A stretch of DNA of 64,000 nucleotides from Sedimentibacter sp. zth1 (GCF_017352195.1 NZ_CP071445.1:62001-126000), one strand, 5' to 3'. Shown: positions 33,618-46,473, counted from the first letter of the stretch. Notes: generated by a model from the letters alone, not told the origin. Numbers and translations: made by a program.

Positions 33618-33995
33618 ATGGCAAGTGAAAAAATAGTTAATTTCGTAGAAGAAATTAAAAAATTAACAGTATTAGAATTAAATGAATTAGTAAAAGCAAT
33701 AGAAGAGGAATTCGGTGTATCAGCAGCTGCTCCAGTAGCAGTTATGGGTGGAGCTGGTGGAGCAGCTCCAGCAGCTGAAGAAAAAACTGAATTTGACGTA
33801 GTTCTTACAAGTGTAGGAGCTAGTAAAATTAAAGTTATTAAAGTTGTAAGAGAATTAACTGGTTTAGGATTAAAAGATGCTAAAGAAATGGTAGATGGAG
33901 TTCCTAAAACTGTTAAAGCTGGAGTATCTAAAGAAGAAGCTGAAAAAATTAAAGCATCTTTAGAAGCAGAAGGCGCTGTTGCAGAAGTAAAATAG
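33618..33995 (+). CDS. rplL: 50S ribosomal protein L7/L12
   Basis: 125 residues. The N-terminal dimerisation domain ([20 protein letters not shown]), an Ala/Gly/Pro hinge ([18 protein letters not shown]) and the C-terminal factor-binding domain ([20 protein letters not shown]) are all normal. Recruits translation GTPases. The strong terminator that follows sets the rplL/rpoB boundary. Confidence 0.97.
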   Translation: MASEKIVNFVEEIKKLTVLELNELVKAIEEEFGVSAAAPVAVMGGAGGAAPAAEEKTEFDVVLTSVGASKIKVIKVVRELTGLGLKDAKEMVDGVPKTVKAGVSKEEAEKIKASLEAEGAVAEVK

Positions 33996-34009
33996 TTATT
34001 GCTAAACTT

Positions 34010-34046
34010 ATAAGCATGCAATGTAACATTGCATGCTTATTTTTTT
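34010..34046 (+). terminator. Terminator between rplL and rpoB
   Basis: A 14-bp perfect stem (ATAAGCATGCAATG / CATTGCATGCTTAT) with loop TAA and seven T residues. It should reduce read-through into rpoBC. Confidence 0.88.
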
Positions 34047-34172
34047 CGTGATTATTTGTTGAAATATAAAGAAATTTTACACATAAATCATTTTATTAAA
34101 ACAAATTAGTTAAAAATAGAAAAAATATTAATAATATATAAAAAATGGGTAATTATAATATTAAAAAATGTG

Positions 34173-34201
34173 TTGACAAAAAAAATCAATAATGTTAATA
34201 T
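34173..34201 (+). promoter_or_regulatory. Possible promoter of rpoBC
   Basis: A consensus TTGACA (34173-34178) and, 17 bp later, TAATAT (34196-34201). A consensus TATAAT also occurs at 34206-34211 without a suitable -35. The gap 33996-34283 contains the terminator, this site and otherwise AT-rich sequence. Confidence 0.45.
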
Positions 34202-34283
34202 TAAATATAATGCGCAAGCATAAAATGTTGGCACAAAAATTGTATGTCAAAAAAAATTATTACTAAGACTAAGGGGTGAAAAA

Positions 34284-37200
34284 ATGCCGCATCCTGTGAA
34301 AATAGGTAATCGAGTAAGAATGAGTTACTCGAAAATAGAAGAAGTTTTAGAGTTACCAGATTTAATCGAAGTCCAAAAGACATCATATGATTGGTTTGTA
34401 AAAGAAGGCTTGAAAGAAGTTTTTGACGACATATCACCAATCGAGGATTATACTGGGAATCTTATACTTGAATTTGTTGACCATTCTTTAGATGGAGAGC
34501 CAAAATTCAGTCAGCTTGAGTGTAAAGAAAGGGATACTACTTATTCAGTACCTTTAAAAATTAAAGTAAGATTAATTAACAAAGAGACAGGTGAAATCAA
34601 AGAGCAAGAAGCATTTATGGGTGATTTTCCGCTAATGACTGAGAGAGGAACATTTATCATCAATGGTGCTGAACGTGTTATTGTTAGCCAGTTAGTACGT
34701 TCACCAGGCGTCTATTATCAAATGGGTAGAGATAAATTAGGTAAAGAATTGTATTCATGTACAGTTATTCCTAATAGAGGTGCGTGGTTAGAGTATGAAA
34801 CTGATTCTAACGATATAATATCAGTTAGAGTTGACAGAACAAGAAAGCTTCCTATAACTGTACTTTTAAGAGCTATGGGAATACAAACAAATTCACAAAT
34901 TATTGAAACAGTTGGTGAATCTGAGCAGTTACTTAAGACATTAGAAAAGGATACTACTACTAATAGGGAAGAAGCTTTAATAGAAATTTACAAAAGACTT
35001 AGACCGGGAGAGCCTCCTACTTATGATAGTGCAAATTCTTTGATATCTTCATTATTCTTTGATCAAAAAAGATATGATTTAGCTAAAGTTGGTAGATACA
35101 AATTCAACAAGAAATTAAGCTTTAGGTCAAGAGTTGAGGGTAGAAATATTGCTGCAGACATTATAGATCTAGAAACTGGAGAATTAATTATATCAGCTGG
35201 TGAAGTTATAACAGATGCTGTTTTAGACAAAATTGAAGCTGCTGGAATTAACTCTATTGACATTCTAGATCATGAAGATAATCTAGTTAGAGTTGTAAGC
35301 AATAACTTTGTAAAAACAAAGGTATTTAATTTAGATATAGACTTTGAAAAATTAGGTCTTAAGGAAAAAATTTATTATCCTACAATGAAGAAAATTATTG
35401 ATGAAAATGATAATATTGAAGATATTGAAAAAGCCATTGTAGAAAATTTCAAGTTATTAAGCCCTAAACACATTATAATAGACGATATGATCGCTTCAGT
35501 TAACTATCAATTCAATTTATTTAAAAATGTTGGTAAAACTGATGATATAGATCATCTTGGCAATAGAAGATTACGTTCAGTTGGAGAATTATTGCAAAAT
35601 CAAGTAAGAGTTGGTCTTTCTAGAATGGAAAGAGTAGTAAAAGAAAGAATGACTATTCAAGACGTAGATGTAATAACTCCACAAGTTTTAATTAATATAA
35701 GACCAGTATCTGCTGCAATTAAGGAATTCTTTGGAAGTTCTCAATTGTCACAGTTTATGGATCAAACAAATCCGTTATCGGAATTAACAAATAAAAGAAG
35801 AATGTCAGCTTTAGGCCCTGGTGGTTTATCGAGAGATAGAGCCAGTTTTGAGGTTAGAGACGTTCATCAATCACATTATGGTAGAATGTGTCCTATAGAG
35901 ACTCCAGAGGGTCCTAATATAGGCCTTATCACCTCCCTTGCAACTTATGCAAGGATAAATGAATATGGCTTCTTAGAGTCACCATATAGAAGAGTTGATA
36001 AAGAAACAGGTGTTGTAACAAAGAACATTGATTATTTAACAGCTGATATAGAGGATAATGTTATAGTTGCTCAGTCAAATGAGCTTCTAGATGAAAATGG
36101 AAGCTTTGTTCATAACCGTGTTGTTGTTCGTGGTGCAAATGGTGCACCAGAAATAGTTTCTAAAGATAAGGTTGATTATATGGATGTATCACCAAAACAG
36201 GTTATATCTGTTGGTACATCGATGATACCTTTCCTTGAAAATGATGACTCTAGCCGTGCTTTGATGGGATCTAACATGCAGAAACAGGCTGTTCCTTTAC
36301 TTATCACTGAAGCTCCAATTATAGGAACTGGTATGGAACATAAAGCAGCTAAAGACTCTGGTGTAGTTATAGTTGCTGAACATGATGGTCTTGTTACTTA
36401 CGTATCAGCAACACAAATAATTGTAAAAAGAAGCGATAATGGAATGCTTGATAAATATCAATTATTGAAATTCAAACGTTCTAACCAAGGTACTTGCTTA
36501 AATCAAAGACCAATAATAGAACATGGAGACGATGTTAAAAAAGGTCAAATTATAGCAGATGGTGCTTCAACTGAAAACGGTGATTTAGCGATAGGTAAGA
36601 ATCTTCTTATAGGATTTATGACTTGGGAAGGTTATAACTATGAAGATGCTGTATTATTAAATGAAAAATTAGTTATGAATGATGTGTTAACATCAGTTCA
36701 TATAGAAGAATATGAAGCAGAAGCTAGAGATACAAAACTAGGTCCAGAAGAAATAACAAGAGATATTCCGAATGTTGGTGATGATGCTCTTAAAGACTTA
36801 GACGAAAGAGGAATAATTAGAATAGGTGCAGAAGTGGTTTCTGGAGACATATTGGTTGGTAAAGTTACTCCAAAAGGGGAAACTGAATTAACTGCTGAGG
36901 AAAGATTGCTTCGTGCGATATTCGGTGAAAAAGCAAGGGAAGTTAGAGATACTTCACTTAAAGTTCCGCATGGTGAAACAGGTATTATCGTTGACGTTAA
37001 GGTATTTACAAGAGAAAACGGAGACGAGTTAAGTCCTGGAGTAAGCAAATTAGTTAGAGTGTATATTGCTACTAAAAGAAAAATTAATGTTGGGGATAAA
37101 ATGTGTGGTCGCCACGGTAACAAGGGTGTTATTTCAAGAATCATGCCAGAAGAAGACATGCCTTATTTACCAGATGGTACTCCATTACAAGTTGTACTTA

Positions 37201-38012
37201 ATCCATTAGGGGTTCCTTCTCGTATGAATATCGGTCAGGTTCTTGAAGTTCATCTTGGATTAGCTTCTAAAAAACTTGGATGGCATGTTGCTACACCTGT
37301 ATTCGATGGTGCGTCTGAAGAAGATATATTTGATGCATTAGAAATGGCTGAATATCCTAGAAATGGTAAAATCAAATTAAGAGATGGTAGATCAGGCGAA
37401 TACTTTGATGGTAATGTTACGGTTGGATATATGTACATGTTAAAACTTCACCATCTTGTAGATGATAAAATTCATGCTCGTTCTACAGGACCTTATTCAT
37501 TAGTTACTCAACAGCCACTAGGTGGTAAAGCTCAGTTTGGTGGTCAGAGATTTGGTGAGATGGAGGTTTGGGCATTAGAGGCTTATGGTGCTGCTCATAC
37601 TCTTCAAGAAATCTTAACTGTAAAATCAGACGACGTTACTGGTAGAGTTAAAACTTATGAAGCAATAGTAAAAGGCGAAAATATTCCTGAACCAGGAGTT
37701 CCAGAATCATTCAAGGTATTAATTAAGGAATTACAAAGTTTAGCTTTGGATATCAAGATTATTACAAGTGATCAAAACGAAGTGGAAATCAACGAAAGTA
37801 TTGACGATGATGCCTCAGTATTAAATGAGAGTATGGAAGAAGTCAAATACGAAGAAGGTTTAGATGGTATGAGAGAAGTAAATGTCACTGATGATTTGAA
37901 TAGTGACTTAGATAATGGTATAGATAACATTGATGATGTTAGTGAAGATTGCGACAACTGTGATGATGATTCAAGTTTAGAAATAGATATTGATGAAGAT
38001 GATCTTAATTAG
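34284..38012 (+). CDS. rpoB: DNA-directed RNA polymerase beta subunit
   Basis: 1242 residues. The rifampicin-binding cluster region is intact ([20 protein letters not shown] and [20 protein letters not shown]), as are the [12 protein letters not shown] and [18 protein letters not shown] blocks near the end. After the conserved core it carries a strongly acidic C-terminal tail of about 70 residues (Asp/Glu/Asn-rich, ending [10 protein letters not shown]). Cotranscribed with rpoC, 71 bp apart. Confidence 0.98.
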   Translation: MPHPVKIGNRVRMSYSKIEEVLELPDLIEVQKTSYDWFVKEGLKEVFDDISPIEDYTGNLILEFVDHSLDGEPKFSQLECKERDTTYSVPLKIKVRLINKETGEIKEQEAFMGDFPLMTERGTFIINGAERVIVSQLVRSPGVYYQMGRDKLGKELYSCTVIPNRGAWLEYETDSNDIISVRVDRTRKLPITVLLRAMGIQTNSQIIETVGESEQLLKTLEKDTTTNREEALIEIYKRLRPGEPPTYDSANSLISSLFFDQKRYDLAKVGRYKFNKKLSFRSRVEGRNIAADIIDLETGELIISAGEVITDAVLDKIEAAGINSIDILDHEDNLVRVVSNNFVKTKVFNLDIDFEKLGLKEKIYYPTMKKIIDENDNIEDIEKAIVENFKLLSPKHIIIDDMIASVNYQFNLFKNVGKTDDIDHLGNRRLRSVGELLQNQVRVGLSRMERVVKERMTIQDVDVITPQVLINIRPVSAAIKEFFGSSQLSQFMDQTNPLSELTNKRRMSALGPGGLSRDRASFEVRDVHQSHYGRMCPIETPEGPNIGLITSLATYARINEYGFLESPYRRVDKETGVVTKNIDYLTADIEDNVIVAQSNELLDENGSFVHNRVVVRGANGAPEIVSKDKVDYMDVSPKQVISVGTSMIPFLENDDSSRALMGSNMQKQAVPLLITEAPIIGTGMEHKAAKDSGVVIVAEHDGLVTYVSATQIIVKRSDNGMLDKYQLLKFKRSNQGTCLNQRPIIEHGDDVKKGQIIADGASTENGDLAIGKNLLIGFMTWEGYNYEDAVLLNEKLVMNDVLTSVHIEEYEAEARDTKLGPEEITRDIPNVGDDALKDLDERGIIRIGAEVVSGDILVGKVTPKGETELTAEERLLRAIFGEKAREVRDTSLKVPHGETGIIVDVKVFTRENGDELSPGVSKLVRVYIATKRKINVGDKMCGRHGNKGVISRIMPEEDMPYLPDGTPLQVVLNPLGVPSRMNIGQVLEVHLGLASKKLGWHVATPVFDGASEEDIFDALEMAEYPRNGKIKLRDGRSGEYFDGNVTVGYMYMLKLHHLVDDKIHARSTGPYSLVTQQPLGGKAQFGGQRFGEMEVWALEAYGAAHTLQEILTVKSDDVTGRVKTYEAIVKGENIPEPGVPESFKVLIKELQSLALDIKIITSDQNEVEINESIDDDASVLNESMEEVKYEEGLDGMREVNVTDDLNSDLDNGIDNIDDVSEDCDNCDDDSSLEIDIDEDDLN

Positions 38013-38083
38013 TTACAAAAAGAGTGTAGTTAATTCTACACTCTATACAAACTATCTAAAAAATAATGAAGGGAGCGGACTCC

Positions 38084-41000
38084 TTGATAGAATATAATAA
38101 TTTTGAATCTATAAGAATTGGGTTAGCATCACCTGAAAAAATTAGACAATGGTCTAGAGGTGAAGTTAAAAAACCAGAAACTATTAACTACAGAACATTA
38201 AAGCCTGAGAAAGATGGCTTGTTTTGTGAAAAAATATTTGGACCACAAAAAGACTGGGAGTGTCATTGTGGAAAATACAAAAGAGTAAGATACAAAGGTG
38301 TAGTTTGTGACAGATGTGGAGTTGAAGTTACTAAAGCTAAAGTTAGAAGAGAGAGAATGGGTCATATTGAATTAGCAGCTCCAGTATCTCATATTTGGTA
38401 TTTTAAAGGTATACCAAGTAGGTTAGGATTAATGCTAGATATGTCTCCTCGTTCTTTAGAAAAAGTTTTATATTTCGCACAGTATGTTGTTACAAATGCT
38501 GGAGATACAACATTATCAGAAAAACAACTTTTAACTGAGATGGAGTATAGAGAATATAAAGAGCATTATAAAAATGCCTTTACAGCAAAAATGGGTGCAG
38601 AGGCTGTAAGAGATTTATTATTAAAAATTGATCTTGAAAAAGAAAATATTGAATTAAGAAAAGACTTAAAAGATAGCAAAGGTCAAAAGAAAATTAGGAT
38701 TACAAGAAGACTTGAAGTTGTAGAATCATTTAGAACATCAGGAAATAAACCTGAATGGATGGTATTAGATGTTGTTCCAGTTATACCACCTGATTTAAGA
38801 CCAATGGTACAATTAGATGGTGGAAGATTTGCTACTTCAGATTTAAATGATTTATACAGAAGAGTTATTAATAGAAATAACAGGTTAAAAAGATTACTTG
38901 ATCTTGGAGCTCCTGATATTATTGTAAGAAATGAAAAAAGAATGCTTCAAGAAGCAGTAGATGCTCTAATCAATAATGGTAGAAGAGGAAGACCAGTAAC
39001 TGGTCCTGGGAATAGACCTCTTAAATCGTTGTCAGATATGTTAAGTGGTAAACAAGGTAGATTTAGACAAAACTTGCTTGGCAAGAGGGTTGACTACTCT
39101 GGACGTTCAGTTATTGTTGTTGGACCAGAGCTTAAATTCTATCAATGTGGTTTACCAAAGAAAATGGCTCTTGAATTATTCAAGCCATTTGTAATGAGAC
39201 AATTAGTTGAAAGAGGTATTGCACATAATATTAAGAGTGCCAAGAAAAAAGTTGAAAAAGTAGATGCTTCTGTTTGGGATGTATTAGATGATATCATCAA
39301 AGATCATACAGTAATGCTTAACCGTGCACCTACACTTCATAGACTTGGTATACAGTCTTTTGAGCCAGTATTAGTTGATGGAAAAGCAATCAAGCTTCAC
39401 CCATTGGTATGTACTGCATACAATGCAGACTTTGATGGTGATCAGATGGCTGTCCACGTTCCTTTATCAGTTGAGGCACAAGCTGAATCAAGATTCATGA
39501 TGTTATCTATAAACAATATATTAGCTCCTAAAGATGGTAGACCAATAACTACTCCTACACAGGATATGGTTTTGGGTAGTTATTATTTAACAATGACGCT
39601 ACCAAATGTAGAAGAAAAAGGCGCTGGTATGATTTTCAAAGATTACGATGAAATGATACTAGCTTATTTCAACAAGGATGTGTCATTACATGCTGTTGTT
39701 AAAATGAGAAAATATGTCGATGGAGAACAAAAGCTTGTAGAAAGTACAGTTGGTAGGTTTATATTCAACGCAAATATTCCACAAGATTTGGGATTTGTTG
39801 ACAGAAGTGTAGATAAATTTTCTCTTGAAATTGATAAAATTGTTACAAAGAAGACACTTGAAGAAATTATATATAATTGCTTTAAAACACATGGAAATAC
39901 AAGAACTTCACAAGTGTTGGATAAAATAAAATCTACAGGATTTAAGTATTCAACAATAGGTGCTATTACTGTCAGCGTTAGCGATATCGAAGTACCAGAA
40001 GAAAAGACTCAGCTTATCCATGAAGCAGAACAAAAAGTTATGGAATACGAAAAGAAATATCGTCGTGGTATCATGACTGATGAAGAACGTTATGAGAATG
40101 TTGTTAAGATTTGGAATGATACTACAGAAAAAGTAACAAATGTTCTTATGGATAATTTGAAAGAGGATAACAGCCTTTATATCATGTCTGTTTCGGGAGC
40201 CAGAGGTGGACGTAACCAGATTAAGCAATTAGCTGGTATGAGAGGTCTAATGGCAAGTTCAACTGGTAAGACAGTTGAAATTCCGGTTAAATCAAACTTT
40301 AGAGAAGGTTTATCAGTACTTGAATTCTTTATTTCAGCTACTGGTACAAGAAAAGGTCTTACAGATACAGCCTTAAGAACTGCCGACTCTGGTTATTTAA
40401 CTAGAAGACTTGTTGACGTAAGCCAAGATGTTATTGTTAGAGAAGTTGACTGTGGAACAACAGATGGTATTGAAGTAGAATCATTTGTTGATGGAAATGA
40501 AAGAATAGAAGAATTAAGAGATAGAATTACAGATAGATATAGTGCTGAAGACATAGTTAACCTAAATACTGGTGAAGTTATTGTAAAAGCTGGAGAAATT
40601 ATAAATGAAGAAACTGCAGTATATTTACAAAAGCTATATGAAGATGAAAAAGCAATCAAAGAGATTAAAATTAGATCTGTTTTAACTTGTAAAACTCCAC
40701 ATGGTGTTTGTGCAAAGTGTTATGGTAATAACCTTGCAACAGGACATCTAGTTCACGTTGGTGGTTCTGTAGGTATAATAGCTGCTCAATCTATAGGTGA
40801 GCCTGGTACACAGCTTACAATGCGTACATTCCATACTGGAGGTATAGCTGCTGCTGGAGATATCACACAGGGACTTCCTAGAATTGAAGAATTATTTGAA
40901 GCTAGAAAACCTAAAGGTTTGGCAATAATTTCTGAAATACCTGGAAAAGTTTCATTTAGTGAAAAAGTTAACAGAAAAGAAGTTATTATTACTAATGATG

Positions 41001-41635
41001 AACTTATGGATAGCAAGACATATTTAATTCCTTATGGATCTAAATTACTTGTTGGCGATGGTATGGAAGTTGAAGCCGGAGAGAAAATAACAGATGGTTC
41101 TATAAATCCACATGATATTTTAAGAATAAGTGGATTAAAAGCATTACAATCATATATTCTTATGGAAGTTCAAAGAGTATATAGAATGCAGGGTGTTGAT
41201 ATCAGTGATAAACACGTTGAAGTTATTATTAGACAGATGATGAACAAAGTTAGAGTTGATGATGCTGGTGATACAATGTTATTACCTGGAAGTTTAGTTT
41301 CTCTTCAAGAATTTCAAAAAGAAAACAAAAAAATTGAAGAACAAGGACTAGAATTAGCAACAGGCGATAGAGCATTACTTGGTATAACAAAAGCATCATT
41401 GGCAACAGAATCTTTCCTTGCAGCTGCATCTTTCCAAGAAACAACAAGAGTTTTAACTGAAGCTGCTACAAAAGGTAAAGTAGATAATCTTATTGGGTTA
41501 AAAGAAAATGTTATAATTGGTAAGTTAATTCCTGCAGGAACTGGTATGAAAAAATACAGAAATGTAGGAATTGAAGTAGAAAAAGAAGAAGAAGAAGAAA
41601 AAGAAGAAAAAGAAGAAGAAATTTTAGTTGAATAA
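38084..41635 (+). CDS. rpoC: DNA-directed RNA polymerase beta' subunit
   Basis: 1183 residues from TTG at 38084, chosen because GAAGGGAG lies 8 bases upstream; the in-frame ATG at 38066 has no ribosome binding site. Key sites: zinc finger [20 protein letters not shown], catalytic [13 protein letters not shown] (Mg2+ aspartates, near 447), second zinc site ([13 protein letters not shown]), and trigger loop region [21 protein letters not shown]. It ends in a short Glu/Lys run ([17 protein letters not shown]). Confidence 0.98.
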   Translation: MIEYNNFESIRIGLASPEKIRQWSRGEVKKPETINYRTLKPEKDGLFCEKIFGPQKDWECHCGKYKRVRYKGVVCDRCGVEVTKAKVRRERMGHIELAAPVSHIWYFKGIPSRLGLMLDMSPRSLEKVLYFAQYVVTNAGDTTLSEKQLLTEMEYREYKEHYKNAFTAKMGAEAVRDLLLKIDLEKENIELRKDLKDSKGQKKIRITRRLEVVESFRTSGNKPEWMVLDVVPVIPPDLRPMVQLDGGRFATSDLNDLYRRVINRNNRLKRLLDLGAPDIIVRNEKRMLQEAVDALINNGRRGRPVTGPGNRPLKSLSDMLSGKQGRFRQNLLGKRVDYSGRSVIVVGPELKFYQCGLPKKMALELFKPFVMRQLVERGIAHNIKSAKKKVEKVDASVWDVLDDIIKDHTVMLNRAPTLHRLGIQSFEPVLVDGKAIKLHPLVCTAYNADFDGDQMAVHVPLSVEAQAESRFMMLSINNILAPKDGRPITTPTQDMVLGSYYLTMTLPNVEEKGAGMIFKDYDEMILAYFNKDVSLHAVVKMRKYVDGEQKLVESTVGRFIFNANIPQDLGFVDRSVDKFSLEIDKIVTKKTLEEIIYNCFKTHGNTRTSQVLDKIKSTGFKYSTIGAITVSVSDIEVPEEKTQLIHEAEQKVMEYEKKYRRGIMTDEERYENVVKIWNDTTEKVTNVLMDNLKEDNSLYIMSVSGARGGRNQIKQLAGMRGLMASSTGKTVEIPVKSNFREGLSVLEFFISATGTRKGLTDTALRTADSGYLTRRLVDVSQDVIVREVDCGTTDGIEVESFVDGNERIEELRDRITDRYSAEDIVNLNTGEVIVKAGEIINEETAVYLQKLYEDEKAIKEIKIRSVLTCKTPHGVCAKCYGNNLATGHLVHVGGSVGIIAAQSIGEPGTQLTMRTFHTGGIAAAGDITQGLPRIEELFEARKPKGLAIISEIPGKVSFSEKVNRKEVIITNDELMDSKTYLIPYGSKLLVGDGMEVEAGEKITDGSINPHDILRISGLKALQSYILMEVQRVYRMQGVDISDKHVEVIIRQMMNKVRVDDAGDTMLLPGSLVSLQEFQKENKKIEEQGLELATGDRALLGITKASLATESFLAAASFQETTRVLTEAATKGKVDNLIGLKENVIIGKLIPAGTGMKKYRNVGIEVEKEEEEEKEEKEEEILVE

Positions 41636-41646
41636 TCAAAAAGATG

Positions 41647-41675
41647 TTGACATAAAAAAAATATGATGATAAAAT
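41647..41675 (+). promoter_or_regulatory. Sigma-A promoter of the L7Ae-like gene / str operon
   Basis: TTGACA (41647-41652), a 17-bp spacer and TAAAAT (41670-41675), just after the rpoC stop. It would produce a leader of about 85 bases containing the hairpin at 41708-41734. Confidence 0.7.
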
Positions 41676-41707
41676 ATGCAAGTATTTAATCCTTTAGTAT
41701 ATCCAAG

Positions 41708-41734
41708 ATTATGTGCTCTTTTCGAGCACATAAT
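41708..41734 (+). terminator. Leader hairpin before the L7Ae-like gene (possible attenuator)
   Basis: An 11-bp perfect stem (ATTATGTGCTC / GAGCACATAAT) with loop TTTTC, followed by only a short T tract. It lies between the promoter and the gene, so it is either an inefficient rpoC terminator or a regulatory hairpin. Confidence 0.6.
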
Positions 41735-41763
41735 TTTCATGGTGTTTGAAAGGAGTTTAAAAT

Positions 41764-42006
41764 ATGGAAAGTAAATTACTAGAAGGCAACAAAGTAATAG
41801 GCAAAAAGCAGACTTTAAGATATATAGCTAAGGATATGGTGAAAACAGTATTCATTTCCAAAGATGCGGATGAACATGTAACTAAGGAAATTATTGATAT
41901 TTGCAATATCAAAAATATTGATATAATATATTTTAATAATATGAAAGAGCTAGGTAAAGCCTGCAATATTGATGTAAACGCAGCGGCGGCTGCCGTTTTA
42001 AAATAA
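41764..42006 (+). CDS. L7Ae-like kink-turn RNA-binding ribosomal protein
   Basis: 80 residues of the L7Ae/L30e/Gadd45 fold (B. subtilis YbxF/RplGB-like): [23 protein letters not shown], then [19 protein letters not shown]. Members bind kink-turn RNA. The position between rpoC and rpsL is conserved in Firmicutes. The start has AAAGGAG upstream. Confidence 0.9.
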   Translation: MESKLLEGNKVIGKKQTLRYIAKDMVKTVFISKDADEHVTKEIIDICNIKNIDIIYFNNMKELGKACNIDVNAAAAAVLK

Positions 42007-42032
42007 ACATATATAAAAAGGGAGGTGCACAA

Positions 42033-42446
42033 ATGCCAACTATAAACCAAATCATTAGAAAAGGTAGAAAAGCAGTTGAATACAAATCAAATTCTCCAGC
42101 TTTAAATGTGAGTTTCAATACTTTACAAAAGAAAATGAATGTTAGTAACTCACCACAAAAAAGAGGAGTTTGTACTTCAGTTAAAACAGTAACACCTAAA
42201 AAACCGAACTCAGCGTTAAGAAAGATTGCCAGAGTTAGATTAACAAACGGTACTGAGGTAACTGCTTATATTCCAGGTATAGGACACAACTTACAAGAAC
42301 ACAGTGTTGTTCTTATAAGAGGTGGTAGAGTAAAAGACTTACCAGGAGTTAGATACCATATAGTTAGAGGTACATTAGATACAGCTGGTGTTAATAAAAG
42401 AAACCAATCTAGATCTAAGTACGGTGCTAAAAAACCTAAAAAGTAA
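42033..42446 (+). CDS. rpsL: 30S ribosomal protein S12
   Basis: 137 residues: [20 protein letters not shown], the decoding-site loop [17 protein letters not shown] (wild-type Lys in KPNSA), [21 protein letters not shown] and the basic tail [17 protein letters not shown] lies before the ATG. The next gap (42447-42597) has no gene; weak inverted repeats could serve as an S7 leader. Confidence 0.97.
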   Translation: MPTINQIIRKGRKAVEYKSNSPALNVSFNTLQKKMNVSNSPQKRGVCTSVKTVTPKKPNSALRKIARVRLTNGTEVTAYIPGIGHNLQEHSVVLIRGGRVKDLPGVRYHIVRGTLDTAGVNKRNQSRSKYGAKKPKK

Positions 42447-42597
42447 ATCGAACAATATTCGGCACACTATGCAAGCTATGCGTATGAATAAGCTGTATAG
42501 GCCTTCATAATATATAGATGTAAGTTGTGCACAGCGGCAAGCTTAGAGTATTTTGTCGAGTACCTATGAATTAAATTTTATTAAGGAGGGAAGTAAA

Positions 42598-43068
42598 GTG
42601 CCAAGAAAAGGACACATACCCAAAAGAGTAGTGATGGAAGATCCTATATACAAGGATAAAATAGTTTCAAAATTAATTAATCAATTAATGTACGATGGAA
42701 AAAAAGGTGTTGCTCAAACAATAGTTTACGATGCTTTTGATATCATCAAAGAAAAAACAGGTGAAGAACCACTTGAAGTATTTTACAAGGCATTAAATAA
42801 TATTATGCCTGTATTAGAAGTAAAAGCAAGACGTGTAGGTGGTGCTACTTATCAAGTACCAATTGAGGTTAGACCTGAAAGAAGACAGACACTTGGTTTA
42901 AGATGGCTAGTTTCTTATTCTCGTAAAAGAGGAGAAAAAACTATGCGTGAAAAGTTAGCAAAAGAATTAATGGATGCTGCTAACAATGTAGGCGCAAGTG
43001 TTAAGAAAAGAGAAGATACTCATAAAATGGCAGAAGCTAATAAAGCATTTGCTCATTTTAGATGGTAA
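42598..43068 (+). CDS. rpsG: 30S ribosomal protein S7
   Basis: 156 residues from GTG at 42598 (AAGGAGGG, 7 bases upstream), matching the usual start [10 protein letters not shown]; an in-frame upstream ATG adds non-conserved residues. Motifs: [48 protein letters not shown]. Assembly-initiating protein of the 30S head. Confidence 0.97.
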   Translation: MPRKGHIPKRVVMEDPIYKDKIVSKLINQLMYDGKKGVAQTIVYDAFDIIKEKTGEEPLEVFYKALNNIMPVLEVKARRVGGATYQVPIEVRPERRQTLGLRWLVSYSRKRGEKTMREKLAKELMDAANNVGASVKKREDTHKMAEANKAFAHFRW

Positions 43069-43121
43069 TAATGTAGCATGATTATTAAAATGTTTTTCAA
43101 AGCAGCAAGAAGGAGGAAAAA

Positions 43122-45194
43122 ATGAGAGATTATCCTTTAGAGAAAACAAGAAATATAGGAATAATGGCGCATATTGATGCAGGAAAAACTACATGTACTG
43201 AGAGAATTCTGTACTATACAGGAAAGATCCACAAGATTGGTGAAACTCATGAAGGTGGAGCACAAATGGACTGGATGGAACAGGAGCAGGAAAGAGGAAT
43301 CACAATAACTTCTGCTGCAACTACTTGTCATTGGAAAGATATGAGAATTAATATAATCGATACACCAGGACACGTTGATTTCACAGTAGAGGTTGAAAGA
43401 TCGCTTAGAGTATTAGATGGATCAGTTGCTTTATTTGATGCCAAAGCAGGTGTTGAACCTCAATCTGAAACTGTTTGGAGACAGGCTGATAAATATAATG
43501 TACCAAGAATGTGTTTTGTTAACAAAATGGATAAATTAGGTGCAGATTTTTATTATTCAGTACAAACAATGAAAGATAGATTAAAAGCAAATGTTGTTCC
43601 TATTCAGTTACCAATGGGAGCTGAGGACGAATTTGTAGGTCTTATAGACTTAGTTGAAATGAAATCATATATATATCAAAACGATGCTGGTGATGATATT
43701 TTAGTTGGTGATATTCCTGCTGAGTACTTAGACAAAGCAAAAGAATATAGAGAACAAATGTTAGAATCAATATCAGATTATGATGATGCCTTAATGGAAA
43801 AATTTCTAGAAGGTGAAGAAATAACTATTCCAGAAATAAAGAAAGCATTAAGAGAAGCTACTATCAATGTTGACATAGTACCAGTACTATGTGGTACAGC
43901 TTATAAAAACAAAGGTGTACAAAAACTTTTAGATGCTGTACTTGATTACATGCCTTCACCATTAGACATTCCACATATTACAGGTTTTGATGCTGAAACT
44001 GGAGAAGAAGTTGAGAGAAAATCTTCTGACGATGCTCCATTTGCAGCGTTAGCATTTAAAATTATGGTTGACCCATTTGTTGGAAAACTTACATTCTTTA
44101 GAATTTATTCTGGAGTTATGGAATCAGGAAGTTATGTTCTTAATTCAACAAAAGGTAAAAGAGAAAGAATTGGTAGAATTCTTCAAATGCACGCTAATAA
44201 AAGACAAGAAATTGATAAAGCTTACGCAGGCGAAATTGGAGCAGCTGTTGGTTTAAAACAAACTACAACTGGTGACACATTATGTGATACAAATAGCCCA
44301 GTAATTCTTGAGTCAATGGAATTCCCAGATCCAGTTATTGAGGTTGCTATTGAGCCTAAAACAAAAGCTGGTCAAGAAAAAATGGGTATTGGTTTAGCGA
44401 AACTTGCTGAAGAAGATCCTACATTTAGAACTTATACAAACCCTGAAACAGGTCAAACAATTATAGCTGGTATGGGTGAGTTACATCTTGAAATAATCGT
44501 TGATAGATTAATGAGAGAGTTCAAAGTTGAAGCTAATGTTGGTAAACCACAAGTTTCTTACAAAGAAACAATTAGTTCAAAAGCAAACGTTGAAGTTAAA
44601 TACGCTAAACAATCTGGTGGTTCAGGTCAATACGGTCACGTTAAGATTATTATGGAACCACAAGAAATGGGTGAAGGTTTCAAATTCGTTGATGCTATAA
44701 AAGGTGGAGTTGTTCCTAGAGAATACATTCCAGCTGTTCAAAAAGGTATCGTAGAAGCATCTGAAAATGGTATATTAGCTGGATTCCCTTGTATAGACTT
44801 CAAGGTTACATTATATGATGGATCTTACCATGAGGTTGACTCAAGTGAGATGGCATTTAAGATTGCTGGATCTATGGCTTTTAAAGAAGGTATGAGAAAA
44901 GCAACACCAATAATACTTGAGCCGTATATGAAAGTTGAAGTAACATCACCAGAAGAATACTTTGGAGATGTTATGGGAGATTTAAGCTCAAGAAGAGGTA
45001 GAATCGAAGGATTCTCTGAAAGAAGCGGTGTTAAAATAATCGCTGCATTCGTTCCATTATCGGAAATGTTTGGATATGCAACAACTTTGAGATCAATAAC
45101 TCAAGGTAGAGCTAACTATTCTATGGAGTCTGACCACTTCGAGAAAGTTCCTAATAATATTGCTGAAAAAATCATTGGAGCAAAACAAGACTAA
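43122..45194 (+). CDS. fusA: Elongation factor G
   Basis: 690 residues. The GTPase domain has [38 protein letters not shown] and NKMDK. Domain IV has [12 protein letters not shown] and the C-terminal [17 protein letters not shown]. It moves tRNAs and mRNA during translocation. It lies between rpsG and tuf copy 2 as in the canonical str operon. Confidence 0.98.
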   Translation: MRDYPLEKTRNIGIMAHIDAGKTTCTERILYYTGKIHKIGETHEGGAQMDWMEQEQERGITITSAATTCHWKDMRINIIDTPGHVDFTVEVERSLRVLDGSVALFDAKAGVEPQSETVWRQADKYNVPRMCFVNKMDKLGADFYYSVQTMKDRLKANVVPIQLPMGAEDEFVGLIDLVEMKSYIYQNDAGDDILVGDIPAEYLDKAKEYREQMLESISDYDDALMEKFLEGEEITIPEIKKALREATINVDIVPVLCGTAYKNKGVQKLLDAVLDYMPSPLDIPHITGFDAETGEEVERKSSDDAPFAALAFKIMVDPFVGKLTFFRIYSGVMESGSYVLNSTKGKRERIGRILQMHANKRQEIDKAYAGEIGAAVGLKQTTTGDTLCDTNSPVILESMEFPDPVIEVAIEPKTKAGQEKMGIGLAKLAEEDPTFRTYTNPETGQTIIAGMGELHLEIIVDRLMREFKVEANVGKPQVSYKETISSKANVEVKYAKQSGGSGQYGHVKIIMEPQEMGEGFKFVDAIKGGVVPREYIPAVQKGIVEASENGILAGFPCIDFKVTLYDGSYHEVDSSEMAFKIAGSMAFKEGMRKATPIILEPYMKVEVTSPEEYFGDVMGDLSSRRGRIEGFSERSGVKIIAAFVPLSEMFGYATTLRSITQGRANYSMESDHFEKVPNNIAEKIIGAKQD

Positions 45195-45208
45195 TAAATT
45201 AAAATATC

Positions 45209-45240
45209 AGATATAAGTATAGTTAACTATACTTATATCT
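45209..45240. repeat. Perfect 32-nt palindrome between fusA and tuf
   Basis: AGATATAAGTATAGTT followed directly by its exact complement AACTATACTTATATCT, with no spacer. There is no T run after it, so it is not a standard terminator. It could be an RNase III or stability hairpin that separates the fusA and tuf messages. Confidence 0.8.
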
Positions 45241-45279
45241 AAACTATATAAAAATAATTTAACTTAGGAGGAAATATAA

Positions 45280-46473
45280 ATGGCAAAGCAAAAATATGAA
45301 AGAAATAAACCCCATGTTAACATAGGTACAATTGGCCACGTTGACCATGGTAAGACAACATTAACAGCAGCAATTACAACTGTATTAAACGCAAGATACG
45401 GTTCAGGCGAAGCAGTAGCATTCGACAACATAGATAAAGCACCAGAAGAAAGAGAAAGAGGAATCACAATATCAACAGCACACGTTGAGTATGAAACTCC
45501 AAACAGACACTATGCACACGTTGACTGCCCAGGCCATGCTGACTATGTAAAGAACATGATAACAGGAGCAGCACAAATGGATGGTGGAATATTAGTTGTA
45601 TCAGCAGCTGATGGACCAATGCCACAAACAAGAGAGCACATCTTATTATCAAGACAAGTTGGTGTTCCACAATTAGTAGTATTTTTAAATAAAGAAGATA
45701 TGGTTGACGATCCAGAGTTAATCGAATTAGTAGAAATGGAAATCAGAGAATTATTATCAGAATATGACTTTGATGGAGATAATACACCAATCGTTATAGG
45801 ATCAGCATTAAAAGCATTAGAAGATCCAAGTAGCGAGTGGGGAGATAAAATAGTAAAATTAATGGAAGCAGTTGATGAAACAATTCCAACTCCAGAAAGA
45901 GACGCAGACAAACCATTCCTAATGCCAGTAGAAGACGTATTCTCAATCACAGGTAGAGGAACAGTTGCAACAGGAAGAGTTGAAAGAGGAGTATTAAAAG
46001 TACAAGATAAAGTTCATATAGTAGGATTATCAGAAAAACCAACAGAAACTGTATGTACAGGAGTAGAAATGTTCAGAAAATTATTGGATCAAGCAGAAGC
46101 AGGAGACAATATCGGAGCATTATTAAGAGGAGTTCAAAGAAGTGATGTTGAAAGAGGTCAAGTTTTAGCGCACCCAGGAACAATAACACCACATACAAAC
46201 TTCTTAGGAGAGGTATATGTATTAACTAAAGAAGAGGGTGGAAGACATACACCATTCTTCAAAGGATACAGACCACAATTCTATTTCAGAACAACTGATG
46301 TAACTGGATCAATCGAGTTACCAGAAGGCGTAGAAATGGTAATGCCAGGAGACAATGCAACATTTGAAGTAGATCTAATCACTCCAATCGCAATGGATGA
46401 AGGATTAAGATTTGCTATCAGAGAAGGCGGAAGAACAGTAGGTTCTGGCGTTGTTTCTAAAATCTTAAAATAA
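45280..46473 (+). CDS. tuf: Elongation factor Tu (copy 2)
   Basis: 397 residues, the same protein as copy 1. Nucleotide differences I found are silent and lie near the ends (e.g. GCG-ATC against GCA-ATT, TAT/TAC and TTT/TTC in the first 160 bases, GGA/GGC near the 3' end). This is the canonical str-operon location after fusA. The upstream region is unlike that of copy 1, so identity is confined to the gene. It is followed by the strongest terminator of the window. Confidence 0.98.
   Translation: MAKQKYERNKPHVNIGTIGHVDHGKTTLTAAITTVLNARYGSGEAVAFDNIDKAPEERERGITISTAHVEYETPNRHYAHVDCPGHADYVKNMITGAAQMDGGILVVSAADGPMPQTREHILLSRQVGVPQLVVFLNKEDMVDDPELIELVEMEIRELLSEYDFDGDNTPIVIGSALKALEDPSSEWGDKIVKLMEAVDETIPTPERDADKPFLMPVEDVFSITGRGTVATGRVERGVLKVQDKVHIVGLSEKPTETVCTGVEMFRKLLDQAEAGDNIGALLRGVQRSDVERGQVLAHPGTITPHTNFLGEVYVLTKEEGGRHTPFFKGYRPQFYFRTTDVTGSIELPEGVEMVMPGDNATFEVDLITPIAMDEGLRFAIREGGRTVGSGVVSKILK

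Noticed and set aside
28745-42559. Shared 14-mer GAGTATTTTGTCGA after tRNA-Thr and before rpsG
   Set aside because: A 14-base match is expected by chance several times in a 64-kb AT-rich window, and the flanks do not match.
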